Part shown: one piece after another, positions 1-11,174 of the stretch
Layout: each line of letters begins with the position of its first letter
How positions within the stretch are numbered: the first letter of the stretch is position 1
Assembly (NCBI RefSeq): GCF_000485595.1
Contig: NW_014577484.1
Span: 186,368 to 210,240, forward strand
DNA: 23,873 nucleotides
Direction: 5' to 3'
From: Priapulus caudatus
Lineage: Eukaryota > Priapulida > Priapulimorpha > Priapulimorphida > Priapulidae
Made by a program: the position numbers and the translations under genes
The notes under the pieces: generated by a model
The model's database searches: none
What the model was told of the DNA's origin: nothing
Seen by the model: only the letters and a program-made list of their open reading frames with translations

Positions 1-198
1 TGGTGTTGTGCGTGCTTGTGTGGTGAGCTGGTGTGTGTGTGTGTGTATGGTGGTGCGTCGTGTGTGGCTATGTGATGTGCTGCTCTGGTGGTGCGTGCGC
101 TGCGTTGTCTTGTTATGCGTGCGAGTGTTGTGTTTGCGTTTTAATGCTTGAGAAGAGAGAAGTACGAGAAGCGCTGAGAGAGAGACGCAAAGAAAAAG

Positions 199-242
<44 letters not shown>

Positions 243-700
243 AAGACCAAGGGCTAAGCGAGTAAGCAGAGAGCAAAAGACCAAATGTCCGCGAGAGAAA
301 GAGAACGAAAGAGAAAGAGAAAGAGAGGGAGCAATGGTTAAGAGTGGAGAGAGCAAAGGAGAGAAGTGTCACGCAGAAGAAAGAAAGGGCGAGAAAGAGA
401 GAGACGAGACAAAACATAAGAAAGAAAGAAACGAAGCCAAGTGCAAAGAGTGGAAAGAGCATATGGATAAGAGTCATGAGAGAGAGAGAGAGAGAGACAA
501 AGAAATGAGATGTAGAGAGAGCAAAGATGAGACAAGGAGAAGAGAGAAGGAGAGAGAGAGGTGAGAGGACGAGAGAGAGAGAGAGAGAGAGATAGAGAGA
601 GCAAGGGAGGAAAGTGTGGAAGAGTGCAATGAGAATAGTAAAGAAAAAAAAATGGGGAGAGACAGAAAATGGAGAGAGGGAGGGACAAAGAAAGAGAGAT
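1..700. repeat. Degenerate GT tract followed by GA-rich purine tract
   Basis: Bases 1-130 are GT/GC-rich imperfect dinucleotide repeat. From about 165 to 700 the plus strand is dominated by GA, with nearly pure (GA)n near 201-238, 479-497 and 570-600. Long open frames here encode only RE/ER or SL/LS runs, so I call no gene. Confidence 0.9.
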
Positions 701-1245
701 ATGTGCCGGATGCATGAGTACGTTAGTGAACAGAGAGTGTCCTCGTTTCTAGACGCGTGTTCCTTATGTTACAGCCTAGATTTGACGCACTTTCGTAAAG
801 GCTAGATTACGCGCTCTGATATGTAGAATGGTGACAAACAATACTACGCAGTGTACACACACTGTATACTGTAATCTGTTACTGGTAAGGGTGTGCATGT
901 TATTTTTATGAGCAAAGTGGTGTATATTCTACGATATATGCAAGAGTGTACGCTATGCCAGAACCTATAGCGTGTGTAGTCTAGTAGTGTACGCACACAG
1001 CCACATACACACGCACACTCGTATAATACGATGTGATGTATCGTAATTAGGTAATGGGGCGCAGTTCCAATTTTTAGGAAATCGTTTTCCTTGATTAGCA
1101 GAGAAATGAAGGCGGCCGTCAATGTAATAGATTTATTATCAATTAGATCTTCGTAGCTCTGCCGCCCTGATGAGAGAATACCCTATGCGTCTCTCTCTTC
1201 AGTTCGTTTCTAACAATCGCGACTACTGCACATTGTCATAACTAA
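701..1245. other. Non-coding stretch, nothing recognised
   Basis: Mixed-composition DNA with no convincing exon, RNA gene or repeat on either strand. Presumed intron. Confidence 0.5.
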
Positions 1246-1580
1246 ATATATATAATATATATATATATTAATATATTGTGATAGTGTGTGGTGTTGTGTG
1301 TTGTAAGTGGGTGTTAGATGGTTATGTTGCGTTGTTATGATGTAGCACCTGCGGAGTGTGATGTGCACGTGTGTGAGGTTGTGGTGCGTGTGCTGTCGGC
1401 GCTAGTCCCGTCGCGCGTGGTGTTGCGTGTGAGGCGTGCGTTGTGTTGGTGTGGTGCGTGGGCGTCCGTTGCGTGTGCGTGTGGGTCACCTGAGAGTGGC
1501 TTCGTGCAGTGGCGCCGGTGCGCGTTGTGCGCATGCGCGTTTGCGCATGCGTTGCGTGCGTGCGTGTGTATGATGTACAG
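1246..1580. repeat. TA repeat then degenerate GT/GCGT tract
   Basis: ATATAT-rich 1246-1276, then about 300 bases of imperfect GTGCGTG-type repeat. The open frames on both strands follow the repeat and are not treated as genes. Confidence 0.8.
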
Positions 1581-1790
1581 TTTGCGAGACACGCGCCCAT
1601 ATATACGCAGTCCAACGTCAGACAGACCTGCCAGCGCCGGTTAATTCTCGTCTCTTTTTCGAACGAAGTGAAAGCCAAATTACATGAGGAGAATTCTCGC
1701 GTGTATCACTAGTCGTATGCGAGTTATGTTTATGGAGGAGGTTGGCGGTAAATACACGAGACGTCTGTATCAATTAGTTTCCTTTCAGCG

Positions 1791-2212
1791 TTTCTCTCGC
1801 TCTTTCTTTCTTTCTTCGCTTGTTCGCTCTTTCTCTGTCGCTCTCTCTCTCTCTTGCTCGCTCTTTCTTTCTCTTTCTGTCTCTTGTTCGCTCTTTCTTT
1901 CTTTTTCTTCCTCGCTTTTTCTCTGTTGCTCTCTCTGTCTGTCGCTTTCTCTGTCTGTCTCTCTCTGTGTCTCTCTCTCTCTCGCTTTCTCGCCCTTTCT
2001 CTCTCTCTCTCTTTCTTCTCTCTCTCTCTCTCGCGCGCTCTCTCTCGCTCTTCCTGTCTCGCTCTCCCTCCCCCACTCTCGTTCGCGCTGACTCTCCCTA
2101 CCCCCACTCTCTTCTCTCTCTCGCTCTCTCTCTCTCTCTCCTCTCCTCTCTCTCTTCTATCTCTCTCTCCTCTCTCTCTCTATCTCTCTTCTCTCTCTCT
2201 CTCTGCGCACTT
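1791..2212. repeat. Long CT-rich pyrimidine tract
   Basis: About 420 bases of (CT)n mixed with CTTT and CTGT. The opposite strand is all purine-rich. All long frames are low-complexity SLSL or RERE. Confidence 0.95.
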
Positions 2213-2998
2213 GCTTTTTGCGGCGCCGGATGTCGCCCTACACGCGGGAGCTTAAATCAATTTGTCATCGCGTAGCCTGTGACGCTGCTTATTCCGAGAA
2301 CTGAAATTCTATTCAGCCAGTTCGGAGGACATTCGACTTAGACTCGTTTCGGAAGCTAAGATGAGTGTAGCTTAACGTTAATCAGATGCGCTCGAGCTGC
2401 CGTTCAAGCGTTCATCAAGAACACAAGCCAGTTCTTTCTAGCTTCTCAACAAGCCACTAGCAACGTTTCTCGTCGTAATCATTCAGGAAAATATGCGCTT
2501 AACATCATCCTCTGGCTCGCTGTGCATGCGCGCGTATTTCGACTTTGCCCCCTAACCACACGTGTTTTACGTCGTCGCTTCGTAATCGCAGGCACTTGCG
2601 AACGTTTGAATAATAGGAATGATTGTAAATAAACACGAAATATTTAACTACTAAAGTCTTGTTATTTTCTCGACTCTCGATTTCGATACTTATTACTGAT
2701 TTATTATCCTGTACTACGTGCGTACGCGTGCGTGCCGCCTGCGGGCTGGCGCGCGCTGCGCGCGGTGTGCGTGGTGTCATGAGAGGACAATTTAACGGCA
2801 TTTGCAGAATTACAGTATATCGCTGCATCAGTTTACGCAGTATCCGTAAATAATAGGCAGATAGAGAGTAGAGGAAACGAGAGTGACGTGTAGCTTAATA
2901 CATTTTCGTGATTTACATTGACCATCATTCACTTTATATTATTGAAACGTTCCAAGTGCCTGTGATCAAACACAGCGACGTGTAAACAGACCGGTGGA
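2213..2998. other. Unique non-coding stretch
   Basis: Includes a CpG-rich patch near 2715-2780 and AT-rich DNA at 2600-2710 and 2890-2950. No exon with believable splice sites and no RNA gene seen. Confidence 0.5.
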
Positions 2999-3361
2999 GT
3001 AACACACACACACGACAGCACACACACACACACACACACACACCAACACACACACAACGCACAAGCACATGCACACCACACGCACACGCACACGCACACG
3101 CACACGCACACGCACACGCACCACGCACACGCACAACGCACACGCACACGCACACGCACACGCACATGCACACACACAAACACACATCACACACACACAA
3201 ACCACAAAACACGCCAACGCGCGACACGCACACGCCACACGCACACGCACGCCACGCCACGCCAAGCCACTCACGCACGCACACACAACACACGGCACGC
3301 ACGCACGCAACGCACGCACGCACACCACGCCACACACACACAACCCCCCCACACACACACG

Positions 3362-3405
<44 letters not shown>

Positions 3406-3455
3406 ACACACACCCACACACACACACACACACGATCACACACACACCACACACA
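2999..3455. repeat. CA microsatellite with ACACGC variant blocks
   Basis: Imperfect (CA)n, with (CACACG)n at about 3078-3165, GCAC-rich DNA at 3240-3330 and pure CA at about 3366-3435. Confidence 0.95.
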
Positions 3456-3600
3456 CGCTGCGAGCCTATAGACATCAGCATTTCAAATGCACGTCATGCA
3501 CGCCTACTGCCCGCGCGTCTCGTTATAGCATAACCATAAGACTCGCTTGAGCGCTTCAGTGCGCGGCAAGCCACGTTAACATGCAGATCGGCCCCGCACG
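3456..3600 (+). repeat. Dispersed repeat, copy 1
   Basis: Starts CGCTGCGAGCCTATAGACAT immediately after the CA tract. It matches 10706-10840 in the same orientation (ATAGACATCAGCATTTC, CATAAGACTCGCTT, and CGGCCCC/GCACG near the end). Similarity fades after about 3600. No coding capacity recognised. Confidence 0.7.
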
Positions 3601-3960
3601 GAGCAGCACCATTAGTAATAAGCCGGCGATCGCACGGCGCGTGGCAGTCTAGCCTATTTATCGGCTCCTCGTCTTCCGCTTGGCTAATTTTTTTGTTAGG
3701 ACGTGCGTCACCTGAGAGCCACGCCCGATGGAGATCGGCCACCATGAACGAGAGATGAACGATCGGCCACCATGAGAAATGTATTACATGCAGGACATGT
3801 CCACACTATGTCTAAACGTCCATGCGCCGTGCTTACACATTCTGTCGGAGCGCAGTTATGACAACGTAACCGCCAAAGTCAATTTCGGCGAACCTTGCCA
3901 TCTCTTTCCTCTCTTTTTCGCACTCTATCTCTCTCATATCTCATCTATGTTTGAAGATAT
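3601..3960. other. Non-coding stretch with a short tandem phrase
   Basis: GATCGGCCACCATGA occurs twice about 26 bases apart (near 3734 and 3760). Nothing else is recognised before the GA tract at about 3961. Confidence 0.5.
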
Positions 3961-4079
3961 GAAAGAGAGGGGAGGAGAGAGAGAGATAGAGAGAGAGGAG
4001 GAGAGAGAAGAGCAGGACGCAGAGAGCGAGAGACAGGCTGAGCAGAAGAGACGGAGAGGAGAAGAGACGACAAAGAGAG

Positions 4080-5200
4080 AAAAGAGAGCATACAAGCCGA
4101 GACCGTAAGAGGAGACGGTCGAACAGTAAGAGGAGTGCGTGTGAATGAGGGATGACGCAGTGCCAGAGAGACGCCGAGTAATGAGGGCGAGAGTTAATTA
4201 TAATATGAATGAATTAGTGACTGATTTGACTGGTGAATGAAAGAATGACACGAACGTACAAACGAAACGAACGAACAAACGAAACGAACGAACGACACGA
4301 ACGAAAGAAATACGAACAACGACACTAACCCAAGAATGAATGAGATGCATGAAGAAGAATAATGAGCATGAATAGAAGACCATGAATCAAATAAATTGAC
4401 ATGAATGAATGAATGAATGAATGAATGGAATGAATGAATGAATAATGAAGAAGAATGATATGACCATGAATGAACTCAATGACATGATATGAATAAACAA
4501 ATAAACTTGCATGGACAGTTAACGGAATACGAGCGGACATGATACGGAACGAAATCTTGATACGGTTGCACACATCTCTAAAGGCTAGACCGCTCCGTAC
4601 GTGAATTAGCTCTTGCGACTGAGCCACACGTCCAGGCATGCGGTGATTTACGGAAACAACCCGTTCACACGCATATTAAAATATTCCCCTGTCTCATAAT
4701 CCTAGACTCGCTCACTATCGCAGATTATAAGCGTTCTAAAGTGCCAAACCACCGTTCACAGAAATATATGTCGCATGGACAAGCGACAGAGACGGCGCAC
4801 AACGATGGTAATAGCTATTAATATGAAGCAGTCGCGAACCACATTAAACAGCCATTATTGCGTCGTATGCCTCAGCTAATAAGGCCAGAAATTGCGATAT
4901 ATTGTCTCCCATAACCTGTATTGGAATCGCGGCCGACGCATGCCCCACTCGCTTCGCATGTAAAAATATATTCGAGTATATTATAGATGCGATCATTTAG
5001 TGAGGTGCTCGGTGCGATGCGGGCAACTCTGCCTTAAACACTGGCATCACATCACGATCTACGCCGTCCCGCTTTGTGTCCGTGCTTCCCTCTTCTTCCA
5101 TATCTAATATCCCATCGCTGCCAACCTATATGCCCCATTGCACCTCCCACACTACACACATATTACACACGCACAGCACACAGACACGCAGTGCGCGCGC
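4080..5200 (+). repeat. Inverted duplication arm A
   Basis: Reverse complement of about 17832-18900, with the same succession of parts: GT/CA tract, GCACCTCCCAC, a unique block, GAATGAAT repeats, ACGAACGA repeats and a GA tract. Between matching landmarks (4635-5090 against 17931-18369) this arm is 456 bases and the other 439 by my count. Most differences look like extra single bases here. It may extend left to about 3961 within the GA tract. Confidence 0.85.
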
Positions 5201-5400
5201 GCACACACACACACACAACACACACACACACACACCACACACACCACACACAACACACACACACACACACAACACACAATCACACACACCACACACCACA
5301 CACGCACACACATGCACACACACACACACACGCACACACGCACGCAGCACCACACACACCACATACACCCACGCACGCACCCCCCCACATATAATATATA
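5150..5400. repeat. CA microsatellite
   Basis: Imperfect CACA/ACC tract; its left end overlaps arm A. It ends in an AT-rich TATAATTATATA segment near 5390-5418. Confidence 0.95.
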
Positions 5401-5418
5401 TAATTATATATATATATA

Positions 5419-5741
5419 GATGAGAGAGAGAGAGAAGAGAGAGAGAGAAGAGAGGTGAGAGAGAGAGAGAAATAGCAGAGGGGAGAGAGAGAGGGAGAGA
5501 GCGGATAAAAGTAAGGACCGCAATGCGAGAGGACGAAAAGAGAAGAGAGGAGAGAGAGACGCCTGAAGCAGGACAGACGACCGAGAGCGAGGAGCGAGAG
5601 AGCCGAAGAGCGTGAGACAGTGAGAGCAGATGGAGAGGAGAGAGAGCAAATAGCTAAGAAAGAGGAGAGGAGAGAGAAAAGAGGGACCGGAGAGAAAGAA
5701 GAGCGAGGAGAGAGACGAGAAGCGCGTACAGAGAGAAGAGT

Positions 5742-5777
<36 letters not shown>

Positions 5778-5785
5778 AGAGATCG
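5419..5785. repeat. GA-rich purine tract
   Basis: Imperfect (GA)n with a pure block at about 5743-5775. Long frames on both strands are low-complexity only. Confidence 0.95.
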
Positions 5786-6330
5786 TGCGCCCTGTGATAT
5801 TCACCGCCAGATCTCTCGCTGTAGCGTAATACAATTCTGTCGTTTGTGCTACCTCCGCCCCTGGCCTTCGCGCGTAATTTGCCGCATAATCCTCCGAGAC
5901 GCGGATTCATCTCATTTCGATGTGAAGAACAGGCGTCGGTTATAAAGCATTTCGGGCCTAAGCCACAGACGCTCCTACTCTCAACTCTTGCAACGAAATT
6001 GGACACCGTTGCGTAAGATGACGGAAGCCAGAATGATTAATTTTGGGGGCGAAATACCATGTGTTCTTTGCGCTTACTACCTAGTAGTTTAACACGCTTT
6101 CGTTAAATATTTTTCTTGCTTATATTTCACACACGCGCACCCCGCAAGACGCACGCACAGCGCGTAACACACATATATGCACGTACATACACATGCGATA
6201 ATTGATTTGAGTCGGTTTTCAAAACTAGATATACACAAGTAAGCATCAATAAACGCAGCGTTAGCCTTGGTGCAGAAAGAAAGAGCAACAGCACGTGCAG
6301 CTTACACGATATTCCCCCCACACGCAGACC
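5786..6330. other. Unique non-coding stretch
   Basis: Mixed DNA with a moderately GC-rich block at 5800-6010. No motif or exon recognised on either strand. Confidence 0.45.
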
Positions 6331-6512
6331 GTCACAGCAACACAGCACACACCGGCACGCCACGCACCGCACGCACGCCACGCACCGCACGCACGCATGC
6401 ACTCACGCAGTGCATCACGCACGGACGTACAGCAACGCACGCACGCCCACGCTCCGTCACGCCCGCACGCAGGCACAGCCGTCCGCGCACGCACGCACGC
6501 ATGCATACACCA

Positions 6513-6547
<35 letters not shown>

Positions 6548-6680
6548 GCGCATGCATACCACGCCCGCCACGCCCGCCGCACGGCCCGCCGCTCGCACGC
6601 ACTCACGCATGCATACACGCCCGCCCGCACCGCACGCACGCATGCATACACGCGCACACGTCCGCACGCACACTGGTACG
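6331..6680. repeat. GCAC-type tetranucleotide repeat
   Basis: Imperfect (CACG)n/(GCAC)n, purest near 6512-6548. Frames on both strands are open because the repeat lacks stop codons; not treated as genes. Confidence 0.9.
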
Positions 6681-7160
6681 CCGCTAGCACGTGCAAGTAT
6701 AGCGAGACATTCGTTCCAACCTTACATATATTACATGCTGCTTCTAGTCCTGCCTTCTGGATTGCCGTCTCGTCTTGGGGTTTTCATGAAAACCACCCAG
6801 CGTGCACGAGCGCATTAACTTGCTACTGTTTGTTTAGAAACCGAAGCGCGCGCACATCAACAGATAGCCTTTCTGGAAAGCCTGTGAGAGGAATCTCAAG
6901 CAATTTCACACAAGGAAAAAATCTTTTATCTCCCGTGGAGGCACGTGCGAACACGTGTACACTTCCATGCGCGCGTGCTGTGCTTTTAACCGATATAGTT
7001 AAGAGTTCGCTAGACCGTCAAAAATTGTTTTGAATTCATAGCGTTATCAGTGCGTCCTAGTAATATTGATGATGCAAAGAGTTCACTCCACTATAGCCAC
7101 TGAGATGAACTTATTCGAAGAAACTTAGATATCCGATCTTCATTCACCGTTCAAATATCG
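6681..7160. other. Unique non-coding stretch
   Basis: No exon, RNA gene or repeat recognised. The 3' LDLa exon expected for a NETO gene was looked for on the minus strand and not found. Confidence 0.45.
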
Positions 7161-7251
7161 TGCTTGCGCCCCTTCTTCTCTCTTGCTCTCTCATCTCTCT
7201 CTCTCTCATCTCTCTCTCTCTCCTCTTTCTCTTCTCTTTCCTCCGCTCTCT

Positions 7252-7284
<33 letters not shown>

Positions 7285-7754
7285 CGCTCTCTCCTCTCTC
7301 TCTCTCTCCTCTCCACTCCTCTCTCCTTTCTCTCTCACTCTCTCTAATCTCATGTCATACTATTATATATTCTAGATCTATCTATCTATCTGCTCTAATC
7401 TATCTCACATTCATTCATCATCCATCCATCCATCCAATCACATACATACATACATACATACATATCACTACATACACTACATACATACATACATACATAC
7501 ATACATAAAATAAACATTACTACATACCATCACATATCATCATACATACATACATAACAACATTACAATCATACAATAATACATACATACAATACATACA
7601 ATACATACATACATACATACATACACATACTACATATCATACATAAACATTACAACATACAATACATACATTTACATAATACCAACATACATACATACAT
7701 ACATAACATTACATATGCATACATACATACAATAATACATAACAACGACACATT

Positions 7755-7780
<26 letters not shown>
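7161..7780. repeat. CT tract, then CATA/CATC tetranucleotide and CA repeats
   Basis: CT-rich 7161-7350, TCTA/CATC 7376-7435, imperfect (CATA)n 7440-7745, and (CA)n 7752-7780. The CA tract ends only about 10 bases from the donor of the CUB2b exon. Confidence 0.95.
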
Positions 7781-7785
<5 letters not shown>

Positions 7786-7791
7786 ACTTAC

Positions 7792-8032
7792 CGCTGCGGA
7801 ACATGTTGAACATCGCCTGGAAGCGCGGCCACTCGCTCGTCTGCGTCGCTATGGCGATCCGACCGAACGCGCGCACGACGAGCCTGTTAGTCTGCGTCTT
7901 GTACGGAGTGCGCGTACTGTGGCAGAACCGCTGTACGTTGCCGACGTGCGTGCTTCCGTCGTACATCTCTAGAAAGTTGACGTCGCACTCGTTCTCGGCG
8001 ACCAGCTTGAGCGATTCTAGTTGAAAGTAAAT
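7792..8032 (-). CDS. Neto: Exon: second half of CUB2 of a Neto-like protein
   Basis: A 241-nt internal exon. The acceptor is CCATTTTCAG before 8032 and the donor GTAAGTGTG starts at 7791, a near-consensus site. It opens in phase 0 at ATT TAC TTT and closes in phase 1. The 80 residues begin IYFQLESLKLVAENECD (third CUB cysteine), then FLEMYDGSTHVGNVQRFC (the DG turn and fourth cysteine), and end WPRFQAMFNMFRSG. This completes a CUB domain when joined to 22732-22874, with four cysteines in standard spacing; the YDGS...FCHST section is particularly like NETO CUB2. GC-rich third positions contrast with the AT-rich intron upstream. The next exon, expected to be a linker or LDLa, was not found between 1 and 7791. 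Confidence 0.85.
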
Positions 8033-8297
8033 CTGAAAATGGGGAAAAAATAATTGGGAAAAACGAATGATGAAAATGGAAAAATAAAAAAAACACAAAC
8101 GGGGACGGTGGATCGCGATGGCGATATTGACGAGATGCATTGTGGGGGTGATTTCGGTGCGCGGAAATGTGTTCGAATATAGATTAGACTAGATTAGAAT
8201 AGGTTAGACTAGGATAAACCATATTATATTGTCCATCAACCACCATTATTTTTATTTGTTGTATTGTTTGTTTGTATGTATATGTATGTATATATAT

Positions 8298-8302
<5 letters not shown>

Positions 8303-8381
<79 letters not shown>

Positions 8382-8392
8382 TACGCGTGCAT
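8303..8392. repeat. (GT)n(GCGT)n compound microsatellite
   Basis: Pure (GT)n from about 8303 changing to (GCGT)n near 8350. It lies in the intron upstream of the CUB2b exon. Confidence 0.95.
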
Positions 8393-8880
8393 GTGTATTT
8401 ATATCTCGGCATCGACCAATTCATGCCAGCCTAGTTATACCACGACAGACATGAAGATAAGTAACACAACGAGAATTGTACAGGCGAACGGACGAACGCA
8501 TGGATGGAGTGTTACTAAGGCCAACGCTCGCTGCCGTATCCTATTCTAATGGTTCAACGCCCTGTCCGTCTCATTGAGGCTTCCCTCTTAGAATGCCCTA
8601 TTTCGTTTGCACGGGGCGCGGACGCGTGAGATCGCATTGGTTTTACGAGATTATGCGTGCTAGCGCTTCCCCTACGCGTTCTCTACTCTCAATACAGGCA
8701 ATTAGGCTGCTATTAGCGGGTAAACAATCGCGGTTTATTCAAGGAGAGGGCGTATCGTGGCTTCGGATTATCGAGACAAAGGCAAATGTCCATGGCGATA
8801 ATGAGTGGTTGGCCATTTCGTCTGCAACCGTAACAGTGACGCCAAACGATCGCAGTCGGCATAACTACACAACCCGCTGC
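8393..8880. other. Unique non-coding stretch
   Basis: A 98-residue plus-strand frame (8593-8889) is not low-complexity but matches nothing I recognise and has no supporting signals. Presumed intron. Confidence 0.4.
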
Positions 8881-8884
8881 CACT

Positions 8885-9247
8885 GCTAACGTCACGTCGA
8901 TGACGTCGAGTGCAAAAAATGCAGCATCATGAACAAACAAAAACAGCAACGCGATGAACATTCTAGAAAGTATGAAACCGTATAGTCATGAAATCGGCAA
9001 GAACTCTCAAACAGCCACCTGCCGCTGACGTCACAACGATGATGTCGAGTGCAAAAAAATGCAGCATCATGAATAACAAATAACAACAACGCGATGCAAA
9101 TGCGTATCGTTGTCATGAAATCGGCAAAACTATAAAACGACACACAGCCCCCTGCTGCCGCTGATGTATCACCGATGATTGTCGAGTGCATTATGAACAA
9201 AAACTAACAACAGCGCGATGCAAATGCTTACCGTAGTCATGAAATCA
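8885..9247. repeat. Minisatellite, about 138-bp unit, nearly three copies
   Basis: GTCGAGTGCA recurs at 8905, 9044 and 9181. Each copy continues with GCATCATGAA (absent in the third), AACAGCGCGATG-like and GTCATGAAATC motifs. Copies two and three are shorter and diverged. Confidence 0.85.
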
Positions 9248-9284
9248 GACAACCTGTTCCTGCTAGATTTCGCATTTCAAATGA

Positions 9285-9485
9285 TCGCACGCACGAACGC
9301 ACACGCACGCACGCACGTACTCACGCATGCACGCACGCACTACACACATCAAACTACACACGCACGCACGCACTACACACACCGAACTACACACGCACGC
9401 ACGCACTACACACACCGAACTACACACGCACGCACGCACTACACACACACACCGAACTACACACGCACGCACCCACTACACGCAC
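9285..9485. repeat. GCAC repeat and 33-bp minisatellite
   Basis: Unit: ACTACACACACCGAAC plus TACACACGCACGCACGC, about four to five copies from 9339. The unit length of 33 keeps a frame open, but no protein family is recognisable. Confidence 0.9.
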
Positions 9486-10128
9486 CATATATAAAACGAT
9501 ACGACCTATTAGTAGATTACGAGTATAGACCAACCACGAAGCGGCCCCGCCGTCTCAAATCAGACAGCAGAATATAATCATACGCCGACGGCGATGCGAA
9601 ACCAGGATGAATTATATACACGGAAAATCATCTGAAGCAGACAAACAAAATGTTTATCTGTTCGGCAATAAATTATACAAACACGGGCTTTACGTTCGAC
9701 GACGTCGCATCAAGAAGGCTGAGCTACGTGCGTGTTCAAATAAACAACCCGCTCAAAGTGCTTCACCCCATGTAGTTCGAAAAACAAACGTTTGATTTTG
9801 TGCACGTAAAGCTACGCGTAGGTCGCAGGGAGGGATTCACTATTTCGAGTTGTAAACAAACTAACGGCGTCCCGCCTTTCAGTATGCACGCTCCGCGTAT
9901 AGCATCGTGGGCTCGCCGAACACTAGACGCACGCATGATTTCCACACTTGTTGTCTGCTACGACCGGGGCAAGTACAGTCTTTTCATCGCTAACCGAGGA
10001 AGGAGAAAAAATATGCAGTAACATAAACACTACGATTCAGCCGCAGAGATTAGACTGCATCACATTCTGTCCGATAATAAAACAACATCGTATAGAACGC
10101 GCGCCGATAAAAATATAAAACCGCCAAG
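9486..10128. other. Unique non-coding stretch
   Basis: Nothing recognised. A TATATAAAA at about 9487 and AT-rich DNA just before 10129 are the only motif-like strings. Confidence 0.4.
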
Positions 10129-10248
10129 ATGTACGCTTTACAAGAAGTTATAATTTTAGCCGTCGTTGCCTGTGCCATTTTAAGTTTATTGTTGTTTGTT
10201 CAGATGTGTGGAAGCAGTTATATCACCAGCAGGTTTAATTTTTTTTAA
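10129..10248 (+). CDS. Possible 39-residue transmembrane micropeptide (unrecognised)
   Basis: A small ORF runs from ATG at 10129 to TAA at 10246-10248. The start context CCGCCAAGATGT has A at -3 and is good for an insect. The product begins MYALQE, continues with one uninterrupted hydrophobic stretch (VIILAVVACAILSLLLFV, long enough to cross a membrane), and ends with a short polar tail containing CGSSYITSR. A TATA-like AAAATATAAAA lies only about 10 bases upstream, too close to serve as this ORF's own TATA box. An AATAAA at about 10430 could be a polyadenylation signal. It lies in the opposite strand to the Neto-like gene, inside its apparent intron. I do not recognise the peptide. Chance is a serious alternative because short hydrophobic ORFs arise readily in T-rich DNA. 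Confidence 0.25.
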   Translation: MYALQEVIILAVVACAILSLLLFVQMCGSSYITSRFNFF

Positions 10249-10484
10249 AGGTTAACGTCTGCGTTTTTAACCGATTGTATATTTTAATTGCGTTTTCATA
10301 ATTGGGCGGGCACCAGTACATTTATATGTTAGTTATTGTTTTACTAATCGCGTGTAAACACGTGCTGAGTTAATGTGCGTACGTGCTCCGTTTTTGTAAA
10401 TGACAGAAACTTTGTGAAATTGCCGAGAAAATAAACGAATGTATTATTTACTACTATAGAGATATAGAGATCGAAGGACGCCAA

Positions 10485-10703
10485 GATGGATGGATGGATG
10501 GGTGGATGAATGAATGGATGGATGGATGAATAAATGTATGGATGGATGGATGGATGACTGGATGGATGGATGGTTGGATAGATAGATGGATGGATGGATG
10601 AATGGAGGGACGTATGTATGTATGTATGTATGTATGTATGTATGTATGTATGTATGTATGTATGTATGTATGTATGTATGTATGTATGTATGTATGTATG
10701 TAT
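10485..10703. repeat. GGAT then GTAT tetranucleotide microsatellite
   Basis: Imperfect (GGAT)n 10485-10608, then almost pure (GTAT)n 10612-10703. The following dispersed repeat begins three bases later. Confidence 0.95.
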
Positions 10704-10705
10704 GA

Positions 10706-10840
10706 CGCTGCGAGCTATAGACATCAGCATTTCTGCGTCATGCACGTCTCTGCGCGCGCTCGTTAGCACAACCATAAGACTCGCTTTGAGCTTCAGTAGG
10801 CAAGCACGTTCAACTGCAGTCGGCCCCCGCACGTACAGTG
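10706..10840 (+). repeat. Dispersed repeat, copy 2
   Basis: Starts CGCTGCGAGCTATAGACAT and is alignable with 3456-3600 in the same orientation. Several short deletions make it shorter. Each copy abuts a different microsatellite on its left. Confidence 0.7.
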
Positions 10841-11170
10841 GGGAAACGCGCACGTGCGATTGTCGGACTTCTAGCTGGCCAATCAGTGTTCCGGGGCGTC
10901 GACCGTCCTCTAGAAGTGTGTGAGAGAAAAATAGAATTTCTTGAATCTTATTCACCTCACCCCCCACCCCACTTTCCCCGCGAAATTGCTACTCGGGGTT
11001 TTCAGCTCGCCAGATTGTCGTTCACGCATCGCAGTTAATAGGCGCCGATTCTTCGTAACGATGCTATCGGCTTACTCTCTTCGTCCGCGCATGCAGCGAG
11101 GCAGGAAGATGCACATACTTACGGAAGCCGTTCTCACGCGGAAGCAAACGGAAGAGGCTCAGCCGCTGTG
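10841..11170. other. Unique non-coding stretch
   Basis: A GTAAGT donor-like site on the minus strand near 11117 lies below a short open segment (RLSLFRLLPRENGF). This does not fit a CUB or other family and is not annotated. Confidence 0.4.
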
Positions 11171-11174
11171 AGGT

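Noticed and set aside
1774-2275. Several overlapping frames of 100-150 residues made of SLSL or RERE
   Set aside because: Direct products of the CT/GA tract; present in both strands and several frames at once.
2929-3533. Cysteine/valine-rich and histidine/threonine-rich frames up to 172 residues
   Set aside because: Encoded by (CA)n/(GT)n; no start context, domain or splice support.
5280-6006. Minus-strand frames of 184 and 200 residues
   Set aside because: Mostly GA/CT repeat; the short non-repeat N-terminal parts match nothing recognised.
1-7791. LDLa exon expected 3' of CUB2 in a NETO gene
   Set aside because: No minus-strand D-G-S-D-E-type motif with nearby cysteines was found.
8165-8220. 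AGATTAGACTAGATTAG-type phrase resembling insect TTAGG telomere repeat
   Set aside because: No consecutive TTAGG units; short AT-rich local repeat only.
8885-9485. CRISPR-like direct repeats
   Set aside because: Units are contiguous minisatellites without unique spacers, and the DNA is eukaryotic.
10344-10967. 207-residue minus frame with HTYI repeats
   Set aside because: It is the GTAT/GGAT microsatellite read in frame.
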